Positions 22,412-33,300 of a stretch of DNA of 41,962 nt are shown here, piece after piece. The translations under genes and the position numbers were made by a program. Source of the DNA: Oribacterium sp. P6A1. GTDB taxonomy: Bacteria > Bacillota > Clostridia > Lachnospirales > Lachnospiraceae. The stretch covers positions 1-41,962 of the forward strand of contig NZ_JNKO01000024.1 in assembly GCF_000702885.1 (NCBI RefSeq), in the 5' to 3' direction. The notes beneath the pieces were generated by a model. It had not been told where the DNA came from, ran no database searches, and saw only the letters and a program-made list of their open reading frames with translations. Within the stretch, counting starts at the first letter, position 1. Every line of letters starts with the position of its first letter.

Positions 22412-23826
22412 ATGCAAATACCATTTAGAGGAAGTGGCATAGTTTATTATTCAAATAAAGAATATAAATGCTCATTATATTACACCGAAGAAGGTGGTGA
22501 AATAGTTTTACAAATTAAACATCATTCAGAGCATGGAATTGGTGATTTCTTAGAAGTTCCACTGGAAATTGAGAAACTAAGTGGTAAGTTGGATTCTGGT
22601 TATGAATTTACCCTATTGGAACTTAACAGGGGAGGCATGAATGACAATATCTCTACCGGAGTGACAGTTTATACATATTATGCAGAGTACTTGTTGAGCG
22701 GTATTAACAATACGTCAACAGAAGGACAGTCTTTTTCTAAGGTGGATTTTGTTCTTGCGGATATTGTGGAATGGGGTGAAGAATCCATTTATAGTATTGG
22801 CGAGAATTACGAATTAAAGGCAAAACAGGAGCCGGTTTCAAAAATAATATATGAAGGGGAAGATTATTCGATCTATTATAAAGTGGTCGGCTCATTTTTA
22901 CCTTGCGTTGATTATGAACTCCTAAAAGAGGAGATATGCTTAAAACAGCACGGAATAATTGAGATTATATTTTCAAGAGAAAAAAGCTTCAAAGAGTTTG
23001 TGGAAGTGTTTGATAAGTTGAAAAGGCTATTTGAGATAGCTTTGCTAAGGACGGTCAGAGTCGAAAAGATATATGCTTTTTCAAATAATATTAGGGACGA
23101 TTATGGCGATAAATCATTCGAACGACAAATAGATATTTATGGCAAAAGCATTAAAGCAATTGAAGAGGAAAACATTGAGCAGGCAAGACGTTTTAACTGG
23201 ATAACGCTATCTGATTTAATAGAGAACAATTCCGTTGCTACTTATTTGAATAAACATGAAAAATTAGAACCAGTAATTGATTTATACATAGAATTGTTCT
23301 ATTTAAAAGGAAAACAGGTACAAGAACATTTCTTAACGTAGTACAAGCATTAGAGACGTATCATTCAAGATTTGTTACAAATGATATGAAAGTATTTAAG
23401 CAAAGGATAACAGCATTAAAACAAGGGTTATCTTCTACAAATGCAGAGTATGTAGAAAAAACTTTGATGGCGAACAGTAACAAATTCGTTACACTTGAGA
23501 GTCGTTTGGCAGATTTGTTATACGCTGAAGGGAATATTTATTTTGATACAGGAGATATAAAACAGGATGATTTCCCAGCAGTTATTGCACGCACAAGGAA
23601 TTATTATATCCATTACGATGAGAATATAAAAAACAAATATAAGATTCTTACAATCGATGAGCTCAATATATACAAGAACGTACTTTTTCAGATTTTGGAA
23701 TATTATATTTTATATGAATTGGGATTTTCAGTAGAGAATAGAAGCAAGAAAATTCGCGACAGATGGGGAAGTGTATCTAATGATTTGCAGATACTAAAAG
23801 CTTCGAGAAATAAGTATACACAGTGA
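22412..23826 (+). pseudogene. ApeA-like HEPN protein gene split by a frameshift
   Basis: Two frames together encode about 470 residues. The first (22412-23341, MQIPFRGSGIVYYSNK...) resembles the ApeA N-terminal domain (GKLDSGYEFTLLE, FVLADIVEWG). It stops at TAG 23339-23341. Shifting back one base at about 23335 continues smoothly with LNVVQALETYHSRFVTNDM and on to 23826, where R-N-Y-Y-I-H (ARTRNYYIHYDE) is the HEPN RX4H ribonuclease motif. ApeA-type proteins are abortive-infection RNases. The site is not a classic slippery sequence, so a single-base deletion or a sequencing error is likelier than programmed frameshifting. Ribosome binding site: GGAG before ATG 22412. Confidence 0.65.
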
Positions 23827-23838
23827 GAGGTATAAATA

Positions 23839-24669
23839 ATGTATGGTAAATCTATCGAATTATTCCTTGTAAATGGTCATGCGGATAGTTTAATAACTGC
23901 AGAATTATCAAATTGGAATGGTAAGGCAATTAAGATTCCGAGAACAGAGGTATCTGCTTGTGACAGGGAAGATATAAAGGGAGTAGGGATCTACTTCCTT
24001 TTCTGCAAAGAGGAGGATGGCGAAGATTCTGTTTATATAGGAGAGGCGGAAAATGTTCTTGATAGGTTGAAGCAACATTTAAGAGATTTTCAATCAGATA
24101 AAGAGGATTATTACTGGAATACTGCGGTAGCATTTGTAGGTAGTGCTCTTAACAAGGCTCTAATACGTTACCTTGAGGATCGTTTGGTAAAAATTGCTCG
24201 TGAATGTGGGCGCTATAAAGTTCTTACTAAGAATACATATAGTAAAACTGTGTTGAAGGAATCCCAGATTGCTTCAATGGAAGAATTTACTGATAATATA
24301 AAGATTCTTATAGCTACACTCGGATATAATGTACTTTCGGCAATTCCACAGGCCGCAGATGATACGAAGTATCTTTTTTGCAAGGGCTCTGGTGCAGAAG
24401 CAAAAGGTTTTATAAGTGCTGGAGGATTAACTGTGCTGAAAGGATCTAGGGTTTCAGAGGGAACAGTACCATCTTTTGAGACAAGAGGAAAATCGTATTT
24501 TAGGTTAAGACAGCAATTGGAAAATGATGGAACAATAGTAAATCGTGTCTTTCAACGTGACTATGAGTTTAATGCTCCATCAGCTGCATCAGCAGTAGTT
24601 ATGGGCCATACGTCTAATGGAAAAGTGGATTGGAAAGATGAAAACGGAACAAAACTAAAAGATTTGTAA
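23839..24669 (+). CDS. GIY-YIG nuclease with DUF4357 domain
   Basis: 276 residues. GIY at 50-52 (GVGIYFLF) and YIG at 66-68 (VYIGEAENVLDRLKQH), with the conserved Arg at 76, define the GIY-YIG nuclease core. The C-terminal part has the DUF4357 signature (FISAGGLTVLKGSRVS, then FRLRQQLENDGTI). This architecture is common beside type I restriction loci, where its exact job is unknown. GAGAGG precedes ATG 23839, 12 bases after the HEPN gene. It lies in the same long operon. Confidence 0.85.
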   Translation: MYGKSIELFLVNGHADSLITAELSNWNGKAIKIPRTEVSACDREDIKGVGIYFLFCKEEDGEDSVYIGEAENVLDRLKQHLRDFQSDKEDYYWNTAVAFVGSALNKALIRYLEDRLVKIARECGRYKVLTKNTYSKTVLKESQIASMEEFTDNIKILIATLGYNVLSAIPQAADDTKYLFCKGSGAEAKGFISAGGLTVLKGSRVSEGTVPSFETRGKSYFRLRQQLENDGTIVNRVFQRDYEFNAPSAASAVVMGHTSNGKVDWKDENGTKLKDL

Positions 24670-24691
24670 TTAGTATGAAAGGCGGGGTTCT

Positions 24692-25675
24692 ATGTTTACA
24701 AGGATGGATAACACGGGTGTTGAGGATGTGTGTTATGAAGATGCCCATGTAGAGAAGGTTATAGCAGTAATAAGAAATAACATAGACGAGTATTTCGAGA
24801 GATTTATTGAAACGGGAGCAGGAAGTAAAGTTTCAATGGCGGATTTTGAAATGCTTCAGAAGAAATTTGGGGTTGATCCTGCAAAGGCAAAAAATAAGAA
24901 GGCTATTTCTGGAAATTATATTTCAATTATCAAAGAAGCAATAGATGATTTTGAGAAAGATAGAGAAGACTACGAGAAAATATTTGATCAAGAGTTATTA
25001 GAAGATTATGACGAAGATGCAGATGTGTTCAAGTCTAAGGTTTTACGTAATGAATGTCCTATCATAAGAAAAACGCTAAATAATAAAAAAGCAAAAGAAT
25101 TAGAAAAATATAGAGGTTCATTTAATCGCGCCGATGCAGATGGATTGCTGCAGGTAGTTACCAATTTATGTATGTTTGGGAACGATTATGCAGATAATTA
25201 TAATCCAGATTCATATGAAGAAGTAGAAACTTATAGCGATCTTGGTATGGAATTGTTGGATACAGACGAATATACGTATTATGGCGTTATTGGTGGTGGA
25301 ATAAAAACGCATATGCTGTTTAAGGTGCATCCTGGATTATTCCCAAATAGAAGTAGAAATGCTTTATGGGCTTTATGGTATTTATCTGGAAAAGAAAGCT
25401 TCGGATGTAAGACTGATTCAGAGTTTCTTATGATAGATGTCTCTAAGAGCATTACCCAGCAGAATTATTTCTATCCATATCAATTATTTGCGTACTATGC
25501 ATTTGATATTTATAAGTATTTGCGTGATAAGGCAAATGAGATGGGGGCATATATAGATCCGGAATATAGATATGTAATTGTTGATGCATTCTTGGATTAT
25601 GTAGCCAATGAACATGATGATGAGATTTCATTCTTAAAAGCACAAATAAGAGATGGAGGTATGGGTTTTGCTTAA
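24692..25675 (+). CDS. Unknown protein coupled to the RecQ-like helicase
   Basis: 327 residues, acidic in its first half. The second half has a well-formed domain (HMLFKVHPGLFPNRSRNALW, then TQQNYFYPYQLFAYYAFDIY and YIDPEYRYVIVDAFLDYVA) resembling uncharacterised proteins that accompany helicases or restriction genes, but I cannot name the family. No nuclease motif is clear; the motif MIDVSK and conserved His/Arg could be functional. A G-rich site precedes ATG 24692. Its last codons overlap the start region of the helicase gene, so the two are translationally coupled and probably form one machine. Confidence 0.65.
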   Translation: MFTRMDNTGVEDVCYEDAHVEKVIAVIRNNIDEYFERFIETGAGSKVSMADFEMLQKKFGVDPAKAKNKKAISGNYISIIKEAIDDFEKDREDYEKIFDQELLEDYDEDADVFKSKVLRNECPIIRKTLNNKKAKELEKYRGSFNRADADGLLQVVTNLCMFGNDYADNYNPDSYEEVETYSDLGMELLDTDEYTYYGVIGGGIKTHMLFKVHPGLFPNRSRNALWALWYLSGKESFGCKTDSEFLMIDVSKSITQQNYFYPYQLFAYYAFDIYKYLRDKANEMGAYIDPEYRYVIVDAFLDYVANEHDDEISFLKAQIRDGGMGFA

Positions 25676-27647
25676 TCTTGAAAAAGATTTTAAAGAGAAA
25701 TTTCCACAATTCGATTTCACTCTTAGAGAGCTTCAGAAGAATGTTATTACAAATGTCGTAGAACAAGATAATACTCTTTGCATAATGCCAACAGGAGGAG
25801 GAAAGTCTGTGGCATATTGGATGTCTGCTATAGAAATGGGAGGTATGGCGATTGTTGTATCACCATTGACCGCTTTAATAGAGGAACAGGCTCAGAAAAT
25901 CAAAGAGCATGGATATGATGTTCTTGTCATTCATGGTGGAATCGATGCTATGAAACAGATGAGGACTTTATCTGATCTTGCCAAGGGAAATATTACACCA
26001 GATTTTATTTTTGCTAGTCCGGAGAAGATTGCTACTGATGGCTATTTTGAATACTGTTTAAAGCAGCGAAAAGACGATATTAAGCTGCTTGTCATTGATG
26101 AGGTCCACTGTGTAAGCCAGTGGGGAATGAGCTTCAGACCATTTTATAAAAGAATTCCGGATTTTATGGACAGATTATTTGGTTCAGATAGCTGGTGCAG
26201 AATACTTGCTTTGACAGCAACACTTAATCCTATGGAATTAAATGATATTTGTGATGCCTTCAAAATTGCGAGAAAGAATATTCTTAAAGAAACTATTCTC
26301 ATGAGAAATGAGATTCAGTTGCATGTTAAGAAATTTATTAAAGAAGATGAGAAGGAAGAGAAATTCTGGGAAATACTAAAGATGCATAAAGGGGAAAAGA
26401 CTCTTGTGTATCTGTACCGGAAATATGGTGAGAGAAGTGTAGAAGGACTTTGCGAAAAGGCTGTTGAGAGAGGATTTAACGCAGAAGAATTTCACGGCGA
26501 TATGGGAGCAAAGGAGCGCATGGAAATCATTGAGAAATTTAAAAACAATGAAATTGATGTGCTTTTTGCTACTAATGCATTTGGGATGGGTATAGACATT
26601 AAGGATATAAGAGTCGTTATTCATTTCATGATTCCTGAATCTGCAGAACAGTACTACCAAGAGGTTGGTAGAGCAGCACGAGATGGAAACGGTGCTAATG
26701 CATATCTTCTTTATTCAAATAAAAATATTGATGTTAAGAGGACTTATTACATAGATGGATCATTTCCTACAGAGGAAAAGCTAAGGAAGACATATGAGAA
26801 TATTGGCAAGAGGGCAGGTCTAAGAGTTCTGCCGTATTTCGATAACGAAGATATTCAAGAATGCTTACCTTATTACATGAAGGCAGGTTTGATAAGCGTC
26901 GTATGTAAAGGCTTTTCGGGCTTGAGCGAGATATATGATGTTCAGGATCCTAAAATAGAACAATGGTATAAGTCGACTGCCGCAAAGGGATATGTAAAGA
27001 CGCTAAAGAAAAATGATTTAGAAGCTCAGTACTTGTCTGAAAAAATATATGAAGGTGTTCTAAATGAAACAATCAAGCTACGTAAACCTTTAGAACGTTG
27101 GCTTGTGGTTGAAGTTGATGATACAGATATTTCTGAAGAGCGAATGAATATCATGCTTTCAGATATAGATGAGAAGAGAAAGTATAAGCATGGCTTGTTG
27201 GACTATTTTGTATATCTTTTAGAAGATAATGAGAATTCACAACAACTACATCAGGAAATTGCTCGATACTTGGGAATGGATAAGTACCAACTAAATCGTA
27301 TTTATAGGACAGTTGACGGAAATCATGTAAGAAGTAAATCAGAAGTTATTATTTGCGATTTACTAGCTAAGTCTGGAATAGAGTACAAATACGAAGAACT
27401 GCTTGAGTATGAACCGGGTAAGTACATCAATCCTGATTTTACTGTTTATATGCCAGATAATGCTAAGGCATTTTGGGAGCATGTAGGAATGTTGGGAAAT
27501 GAGAAATATGATTCTGATTGGCTTAATAAGATAGACATTTATGAGAAATATTTTCCTGGACAGCTTTATCGAACCTATGAAAGTGGTGCGATTTCACAAG
27601 ATGCGGAGAATGTAATAAGAGAATTACAGAGTCTGAAAACGGATTGA
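25668..27647 (+). CDS. RecQ-like helicase with C-terminal PD-(D/E)XK nuclease
   Basis: About 659 residues. A RecQ-family SF2 helicase: Walker A T42-GGG-K46-S, D144-E-V-H147 (the RecQ form, DEVHCVSQWG), LALTATL, FATNAFGMGIDIKDIR and QEVGRAARDG. After the zinc/winged region a C-terminal nuclease domain follows: E559 in RSKSEVII, D590 in NPDFTVY, E604 in FWEHVGML, a PD-(D/E)XK pattern also seen in UvrD-associated nucleases. It should unwind and cut DNA. TTG 25668 is preferred, with GGAGG at 25655-25659; ATG 25653 lacks a site. It overlaps the preceding gene by 8 bases. Confidence 0.85.
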   Translation: MLNLEKDFKEKFPQFDFTLRELQKNVITNVVEQDNTLCIMPTGGGKSVAYWMSAIEMGGMAIVVSPLTALIEEQAQKIKEHGYDVLVIHGGIDAMKQMRTLSDLAKGNITPDFIFASPEKIATDGYFEYCLKQRKDDIKLLVIDEVHCVSQWGMSFRPFYKRIPDFMDRLFGSDSWCRILALTATLNPMELNDICDAFKIARKNILKETILMRNEIQLHVKKFIKEDEKEEKFWEILKMHKGEKTLVYLYRKYGERSVEGLCEKAVERGFNAEEFHGDMGAKERMEIIEKFKNNEIDVLFATNAFGMGIDIKDIRVVIHFMIPESAEQYYQEVGRAARDGNGANAYLLYSNKNIDVKRTYYIDGSFPTEEKLRKTYENIGKRAGLRVLPYFDNEDIQECLPYYMKAGLISVVCKGFSGLSEIYDVQDPKIEQWYKSTAAKGYVKTLKKNDLEAQYLSEKIYEGVLNETIKLRKPLERWLVVEVDDTDISEERMNIMLSDIDEKRKYKHGLLDYFVYLLEDNENSQQLHQEIARYLGMDKYQLNRIYRTVDGNHVRSKSEVIICDLLAKSGIEYKYEELLEYEPGKYINPDFTVYMPDNAKAFWEHVGMLGNEKYDSDWLNKIDIYEKYFPGQLYRTYESGAISQDAENVIRELQSLKTD

Positions 27648-27760
27648 TAAGAGATAAGAGTAAATAATAGCAATAATAGTATTGATCATGTGTACATATT
27701 ATGGGACACGTGAGCGAGTAGAATATAAATCAAGGTAGAGGCCTGAACTGGAGGTTTTTA

Positions 27761-30328
27761 ATGAACAAGATCAAGATTAAGAGCAATCCATATACAAGAG
27801 AAATAGCTTATCTAAGCTTTGATGAGGCTACTAATCAGTGGGTTGATGTAAAGCAGATTGATGAAAAGAGCAGGCTGCGTGAGACTGATTCTGAGCGATC
27901 ATTTTTGCCGTTCAAGATTAAGGAAATTATTAATATCATCATAAAAGAATATTACGTTAAAGGTAGAGAAAAGGTTGAGCTACACTTTGAAGGAACTCAG
28001 GATGAGTTCGCTGAGGTTGCTACTGTATGCGAGCATCCAAATGTAAAAGATAAAATTGACCTAATCAGAGAGAATACGATTCTTGAAAATGCCAGATTTA
28101 TAAAGGGCGATATAAAGGAGATATTCGAGAAGGTTAATCCGATTATCGAGAATATTGTTAAGGATGATGAGTCAGTAGTTAAGGGACTAAATAAAGTTTC
28201 TCAGGCACTTGATGATGTTATTCCGATTTGTGTGTTTGGAAATTATAGTGCTGGAAAATCCACTTTTATAAATGCACTCATTGGTGCAGAGATTCTGCCT
28301 AGTGGTGGTGATCCTGTTACAGCAAAGATATATGAGATTCGTAGGTCAACACAGCCAGATTGGGCTCAAATTGCTTTCGATTTTCATGATGAGAGAATTG
28401 AATTGTCGGTAGAAGGCTCTAATTATCGTGTTATAAAGGGAAATCCAGATAATGATTTGCTTTCAAGCATTCAGAAAGCAATTGATGAATCTGAAGCGAA
28501 GGATCTTTACACAATAGTAAGAATTGCCCTTGATCTTATAAATAGCTATGAGAAGAAGGATAAGGATGAGATAGAAATTGGTAATGTCATTACTCTTGAT
28601 GTACCTTATGCGAGGACAGGAGTGCTGGGAGAGTCGGCAAATAGCTTTGTTATCTTTGATACACCTGGTTCAAACTCTAATTCTAACGCAGATCATTCAA
28701 AGGTATTGGCAGAGGCTATGGATGGCTTCTCAAATGGTATTCCGATTTGGGTTACTCAGTATGAGTCTATTGATAGCGAAGACAATGCCAGTCTTTGTGA
28801 CAAGGTATTAGCTATAGAAGCTCTTGATAAGAGATTTACCATGATTGTTCTGAATAAAGCAGATGGTTCGGACCTTGAAGAAGGTGGATTCTCAGATGCT
28901 CATGTAAAGGAAATCCTTGAATACAAAGCTGTTGAAAAGATGTATGCAAGTGGTATCTTCTTTGTTTCTTCAATCATGGGCTTGGGCGGAAAAAACAATG
29001 GTCAGCTTATTGATAAGTTCTACAGAAAGACCTATAGAGCGCAGCAGGAAATGTACAATGATCCTGAAGATGAAGATTATATGACACTTTACAAGTACAA
29101 CATTATGCCTGAGCAAATCAAGCAGAATGCGATTGATTATTCTGAAGCTTGTAAAAACCTAATCTATGCGAACAGTGGATTATATTGCATAGAAAAGGAA
29201 ATGGAGAACTTCGGAAGTAAACATTCAGCATACAATAAGTGCCAGATGGTGCGTGCATTTTTAAGTACAGTAATTCAGAAAACCAATGTACGTATCGACG
29301 CCAAGACAAATGCTTTGAAGATGGCCCGTGATAAGAGCACGCAGGAACTTGATTCAAAAACCTTGGAGCTAAAGGAAGCTATTGCTAAATATTCAAGGAA
29401 TATGCAGGATGAGTACGAGTTCCATTCAAAGGAAGAAGTTAAGGCTTATGCAGCACAGAAACTTACATATGGATTTAGTGCAGAAGTTCTAGCAAATATG
29501 GATGCACAAAAGCGAAACCAACATTTCTCAGAGAATAACTTTGAAAAGAGGGAGCTGGCATACGAAGAGTCAAAGGATAAGTTCTGGGAGCATCTGAAGG
29601 AAAGTAGCCAGGGGCTCTTTGGAAAGAATTTCTTGGAAAATGCCAAGAAGATGGTTGATGATGCAGCAAAGGATTTCAAAGAGATTCAAGAATCCAAGAC
29701 AAAGAAGGATGAGACAGAGAAAGAACTTGATAAGCAGACTTCTGATGAAATCATGAAGTACGTTATCAATTGTTATACAGTTAGTCTGGATGATGCACAG
29801 GAGAAGTTGGATCTTCACCTTGATAACTATTGGAGAGAGAAGGAGCTTGAGTTTAAGACTGCTCTTATCAGAGAGATAGCACAGTCGGATGCTTTGTCAG
29901 ATTCGCAGCGCGATGAAATCACAGACATGATTAAGAATTATGCATCTGTAGATTTCAAGGATGATGCAGAAAGTGTATTTGTAAAGAAGAAGTTCCTTAA
30001 AGGAGCATTGTTTGGATTACGTTTAAGCGATTCTGAGAAGCTTAATACTAACAGATTGGCGGCAAGTTATAACGATAGAATCAGTAAGATTGTTCATAAT
30101 ATGTCTCAAAAGATGAATAGTAACTGCTTTGAAAGATTCAAAATTTGGGAAGATCGTTTGCTAGGTGTAATAGAGGCAAACCTTACAGAGCTTAATCCTG
30201 AGCTGAAGAGTATAGCTGAGATTATCAGAATTGAATCTGATAGTATTGCAGAACTAGAGAATAATCAGAAGACAATACAGACATCACTCGATGACATCAT
30301 AGATTTAATGGCTTGGAAAGAAGTGTAA
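27761..30328 (+). CDS. Dynamin-like GTPase
   Basis: 855 residues. After an N-terminal 150-residue region of unknown fold comes a dynamin-type G domain: G1 G160-NYSAGKST (K166), G3 D300-TPG, G4 N365-K-A-D. The remaining 450 residues are long helices with coiled-coil character (about 500-690), as in bacterial dynamins that bind and remodel membranes. GGAGG precedes ATG 27761. The 113 bases before it hold no clear promoter. It is 20 bases upstream of the HerA-like ATPase. Bacterial dynamin-like proteins occur in several antiphage systems; a membrane role here is inferred. Confidence 0.85.
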   Translation: MNKIKIKSNPYTREIAYLSFDEATNQWVDVKQIDEKSRLRETDSERSFLPFKIKEIINIIIKEYYVKGREKVELHFEGTQDEFAEVATVCEHPNVKDKIDLIRENTILENARFIKGDIKEIFEKVNPIIENIVKDDESVVKGLNKVSQALDDVIPICVFGNYSAGKSTFINALIGAEILPSGGDPVTAKIYEIRRSTQPDWAQIAFDFHDERIELSVEGSNYRVIKGNPDNDLLSSIQKAIDESEAKDLYTIVRIALDLINSYEKKDKDEIEIGNVITLDVPYARTGVLGESANSFVIFDTPGSNSNSNADHSKVLAEAMDGFSNGIPIWVTQYESIDSEDNASLCDKVLAIEALDKRFTMIVLNKADGSDLEEGGFSDAHVKEILEYKAVEKMYASGIFFVSSIMGLGGKNNGQLIDKFYRKTYRAQQEMYNDPEDEDYMTLYKYNIMPEQIKQNAIDYSEACKNLIYANSGLYCIEKEMENFGSKHSAYNKCQMVRAFLSTVIQKTNVRIDAKTNALKMARDKSTQELDSKTLELKEAIAKYSRNMQDEYEFHSKEEVKAYAAQKLTYGFSAEVLANMDAQKRNQHFSENNFEKRELAYEESKDKFWEHLKESSQGLFGKNFLENAKKMVDDAAKDFKEIQESKTKKDETEKELDKQTSDEIMKYVINCYTVSLDDAQEKLDLHLDNYWREKELEFKTALIREIAQSDALSDSQRDEITDMIKNYASVDFKDDAESVFVKKKFLKGALFGLRLSDSEKLNTNRLAASYNDRISKIVHNMSQKMNSNCFERFKIWEDRLLGVIEANLTELNPELKSIAEIIRIESDSIAELENNQKTIQTSLDDIIDLMAWKEV

Positions 30329-30348
30329 CAGAAAGTGAGGGAAGGTAG

Positions 30349-33300
30349 ATGGGTATCAAGAATGTAGTAAAAAAGATTGGAGGAAAAGCCGGTGATAAGG
30401 TTGCTGGTTTGGCAGTGCTGAGTCCGGCACAGGTCGAAAATGTCCAATTACTACGTGAAAAGTATTTGCTAGAGATGCCAAATCCAAATGATCCTACTGC
30501 AAGAGAGCAGACAGAACGTTTGATGGCTGCTAGTAGTGTTGAGATATTTAATGCATATCTGCCGCAGATTAAAGATCTATATTTACCTCTTCAAAATGAA
30601 GCAGAGTATGGGAAGAGCTTTGATGATGGACATAATATCAGATACATCAACATCACAAAGTGGGTTACAGACAAGAAAGAAAACAATCTGGAGAAACTTG
30701 TTAATGTATATGCGGTTCTGTCAAATGAGGACTGTAATATTGCTTTAGTATTTGATCGCAAGCAGAGCAAGACTAATGTTTATCTTGCTGTTGTAAATAG
30801 CAAGAATGCTGCAAGTAGTACAGAGGTAGATAATTACAAAGATCAGATTGTAGAAGCAATTCGCGGAAATTTCCCTGGTGCTGAGTGGGCAGATGAGGAT
30901 GGTGCAGGAGTTCTTCCATGCTTTAGAGATGATAAGAATTATTCTGTAGCTATGGCATCTAATATTCCAACAGAGAAATCAGAGAAGTTTATCAGCCAGA
31001 CTATTGAAAAGCTTATTGATGGTATTATTCCGGATTCCAACAAGAAGGAATATACAATTATTCTTTTGGCTACACCTATATTGGATGTAGAGGACAGAAA
31101 ACTTAAGCTGTGTGAGTTTTATTCTGGATTGAAGCCTTACGCTTCATGGCAGACAAGTTTCCAGCGTACAGAGAATGAAAGTCTTAGTTCATCTGCGACA
31201 GTTGGTGTAAATGTTGGTGCAAGTGCCGGTATTCAGAATGGAACAAACAGCTCCATTACTGATACTGACAGCACAACGCAGAATGAGTCTACAACTAATA
31301 CCTCAAGTGAGAATGATAGTGTACAGGATAGTAGTTCACGTGCAGAGTCAGATTCTTCGGCGCACATGGAAGGGACAAATAGTTCCAGCAGTACAGCAAA
31401 TTCGACTAATGGATCAAGCGCAGTTACAGAGACTGTTGGTGAGGGTACAAATACAGCAAAATCTATTAATGCTGGTGTTTCGGTGGGCTCTTCTCAAACT
31501 GTATCCGCAGCACCACTTGGTGTCGGCGGGCAAGTATCATTTAATGAAGGGTTTAATGTATCAACAGGTAAGGTTGATGGTTCCTTTACCCAGACTTCAA
31601 CCGGAAATACAATTTCCGAAGGCTGGGGCAAGACTGTCACCGACCAGCTTGGAAAATCAGCAGCTGATACAGTTACAAGGGGAATTACAAATACTGTTGG
31701 AAAGACTATAGGTAAAACTACAGGAACAGCAGTAGCAAATACCCTTGGCAAAGCTGTTACGACAGCTATGGCTAAGACTTCTGGTGTTTCTAAGGCAGTT
31801 AATTTTGGCGGAAATATTGGCGCGAACTTTGCCAGATCATCTACCACAACAGCAATGCTTGGAAAGAACGAAGGTATCACTCAAAGTTATACCAATTACA
31901 ACGTAGAGCATGCCCTTGAACTTTTGACTGAGCAGATGAAGAGATATGAGCAGAGCACAGCTCTTGGTATGTGGGACTTTGCTGCTTATGTCCTCAGCGA
32001 AGATGCTAATGTTGCAAGCAACGTAGCACATTCATATTTGGCATTAACTCTTGGTGAAGAGTCTTATATGTCAAAGTCTGCAATCAATACATGGCGCGGA
32101 AACGTTGATGATGAAGCAGGCCAGGCAAAGGAAATCAGCAACTATATTAAGATGCTTCGTCATCCAGTATTCGGATTGAACCCTGCAGCAGTAGGTAAGG
32201 TAGAGGATGGTGTTGTACAGGTAGAAGTTGATGAGGAAACAGAGTTTATTGTATATCCCCCAATTGTTACAGCTACAACCTGTCTGTCAGGTAAAGAGCT
32301 TGCTTATTCTTTGAACTTCCCTCAGAAATCAATTGCAGGATTACCAGTTATTGAGTGCGTGGAGTTTGGAAGAAATGTCATTACTTATGATGAGCAGGAT
32401 TCTAAAGAAGATGAAATTAAGCTTGGAAGTATCTTCCACATGAATCATCCGGAGAAGAATGCAGTAAGTCTTTCAAAAAAATCACTGGCTTCTCATACTT
32501 TTATTACTGGTTCTACTGGCTCCGGTAAGAGTAATACAGTTCATCATATGTTGGAGAAGGCAAGAAAGAAGGGCGTTAATTTCTTAGTAGTGGAGCCTGC
32601 AAAAGGTGAATATAAAAATGTCTTTGGTAGAAGAAAGGATGTGTCTGTATATGGAACTAATCCACTAATTAGTCCATTACTTAGAATCAATCCATTCAGC
32701 TTCCCTAAGAATATTCATGTGCTTGAGCATTTAGATAGGCTGGTGGAAATATTCAATGTTTGTTGGCCTATGTATGCAGCAATGCCAGCAGTATTAAAGG
32801 GTGCAATTGAGCAGTCTTATGTGGATAGTGGCTGGGATTTGGTTAAGTCAACTAACAGATATGGAGAAGATTTATATCCTTCATTTGAAGACGTTGCAAG
32901 AAATGTAAAAGAGAAGATTGATAGTAGCGAATATGATGCGGAGAACAAGGGGGCATATAAGGGATCCCTTCTCACAAGACTTGAGTCACTTTGCAATGGA
33001 ATCAACGGTATGATATTTGTTGCTGATGAAATTGCTGATAGTAAGTTGTTTGATGAGAATGTAATTGTCGACCTTAGTCGTGTAGGTTCAAGTGAGACAA
33101 AGTCATTGATAATGGGAATGATGGTCTTGAAGCTGCAGGAGTACCGTTTGTCTAATGCAGAAGGTATGAACTCAGAGCTTAAGCACCTTACTATTCTTGA
33201 AGAGGCTCACAATCTTCTGAGAAGAACATCTTCTGATCAGTCTGCAGAGGGCAATAATCTCCTTGGTAAGAGTGTAGAGATGCTTTCAAATGCTATCGCA

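Noticed and set aside
23330-23341. Programmed -1 frameshift in the ApeA-like gene
   Set aside because: The sequence TTTCTTAACG is not an X-XXY-YYZ slippery heptamer and no obvious downstream pseudoknot was seen, so mutation or read error is simpler.
10976-27647. BREX or DISARM system
   Set aside because: Methyltransferase and helicase genes are present, but no PglZ, BrxC, BrxL, DrmA or DrmB-like protein was seen; the genes fit a type I restriction locus with extra modules.
31211-31711. A 166-codon open frame in another register inside the ATPase gene
   Set aside because: It lies in the Ser/Thr-rich repetitive stretch where stops are scarce in other frames; composition is unnatural and there is no ribosome binding site.
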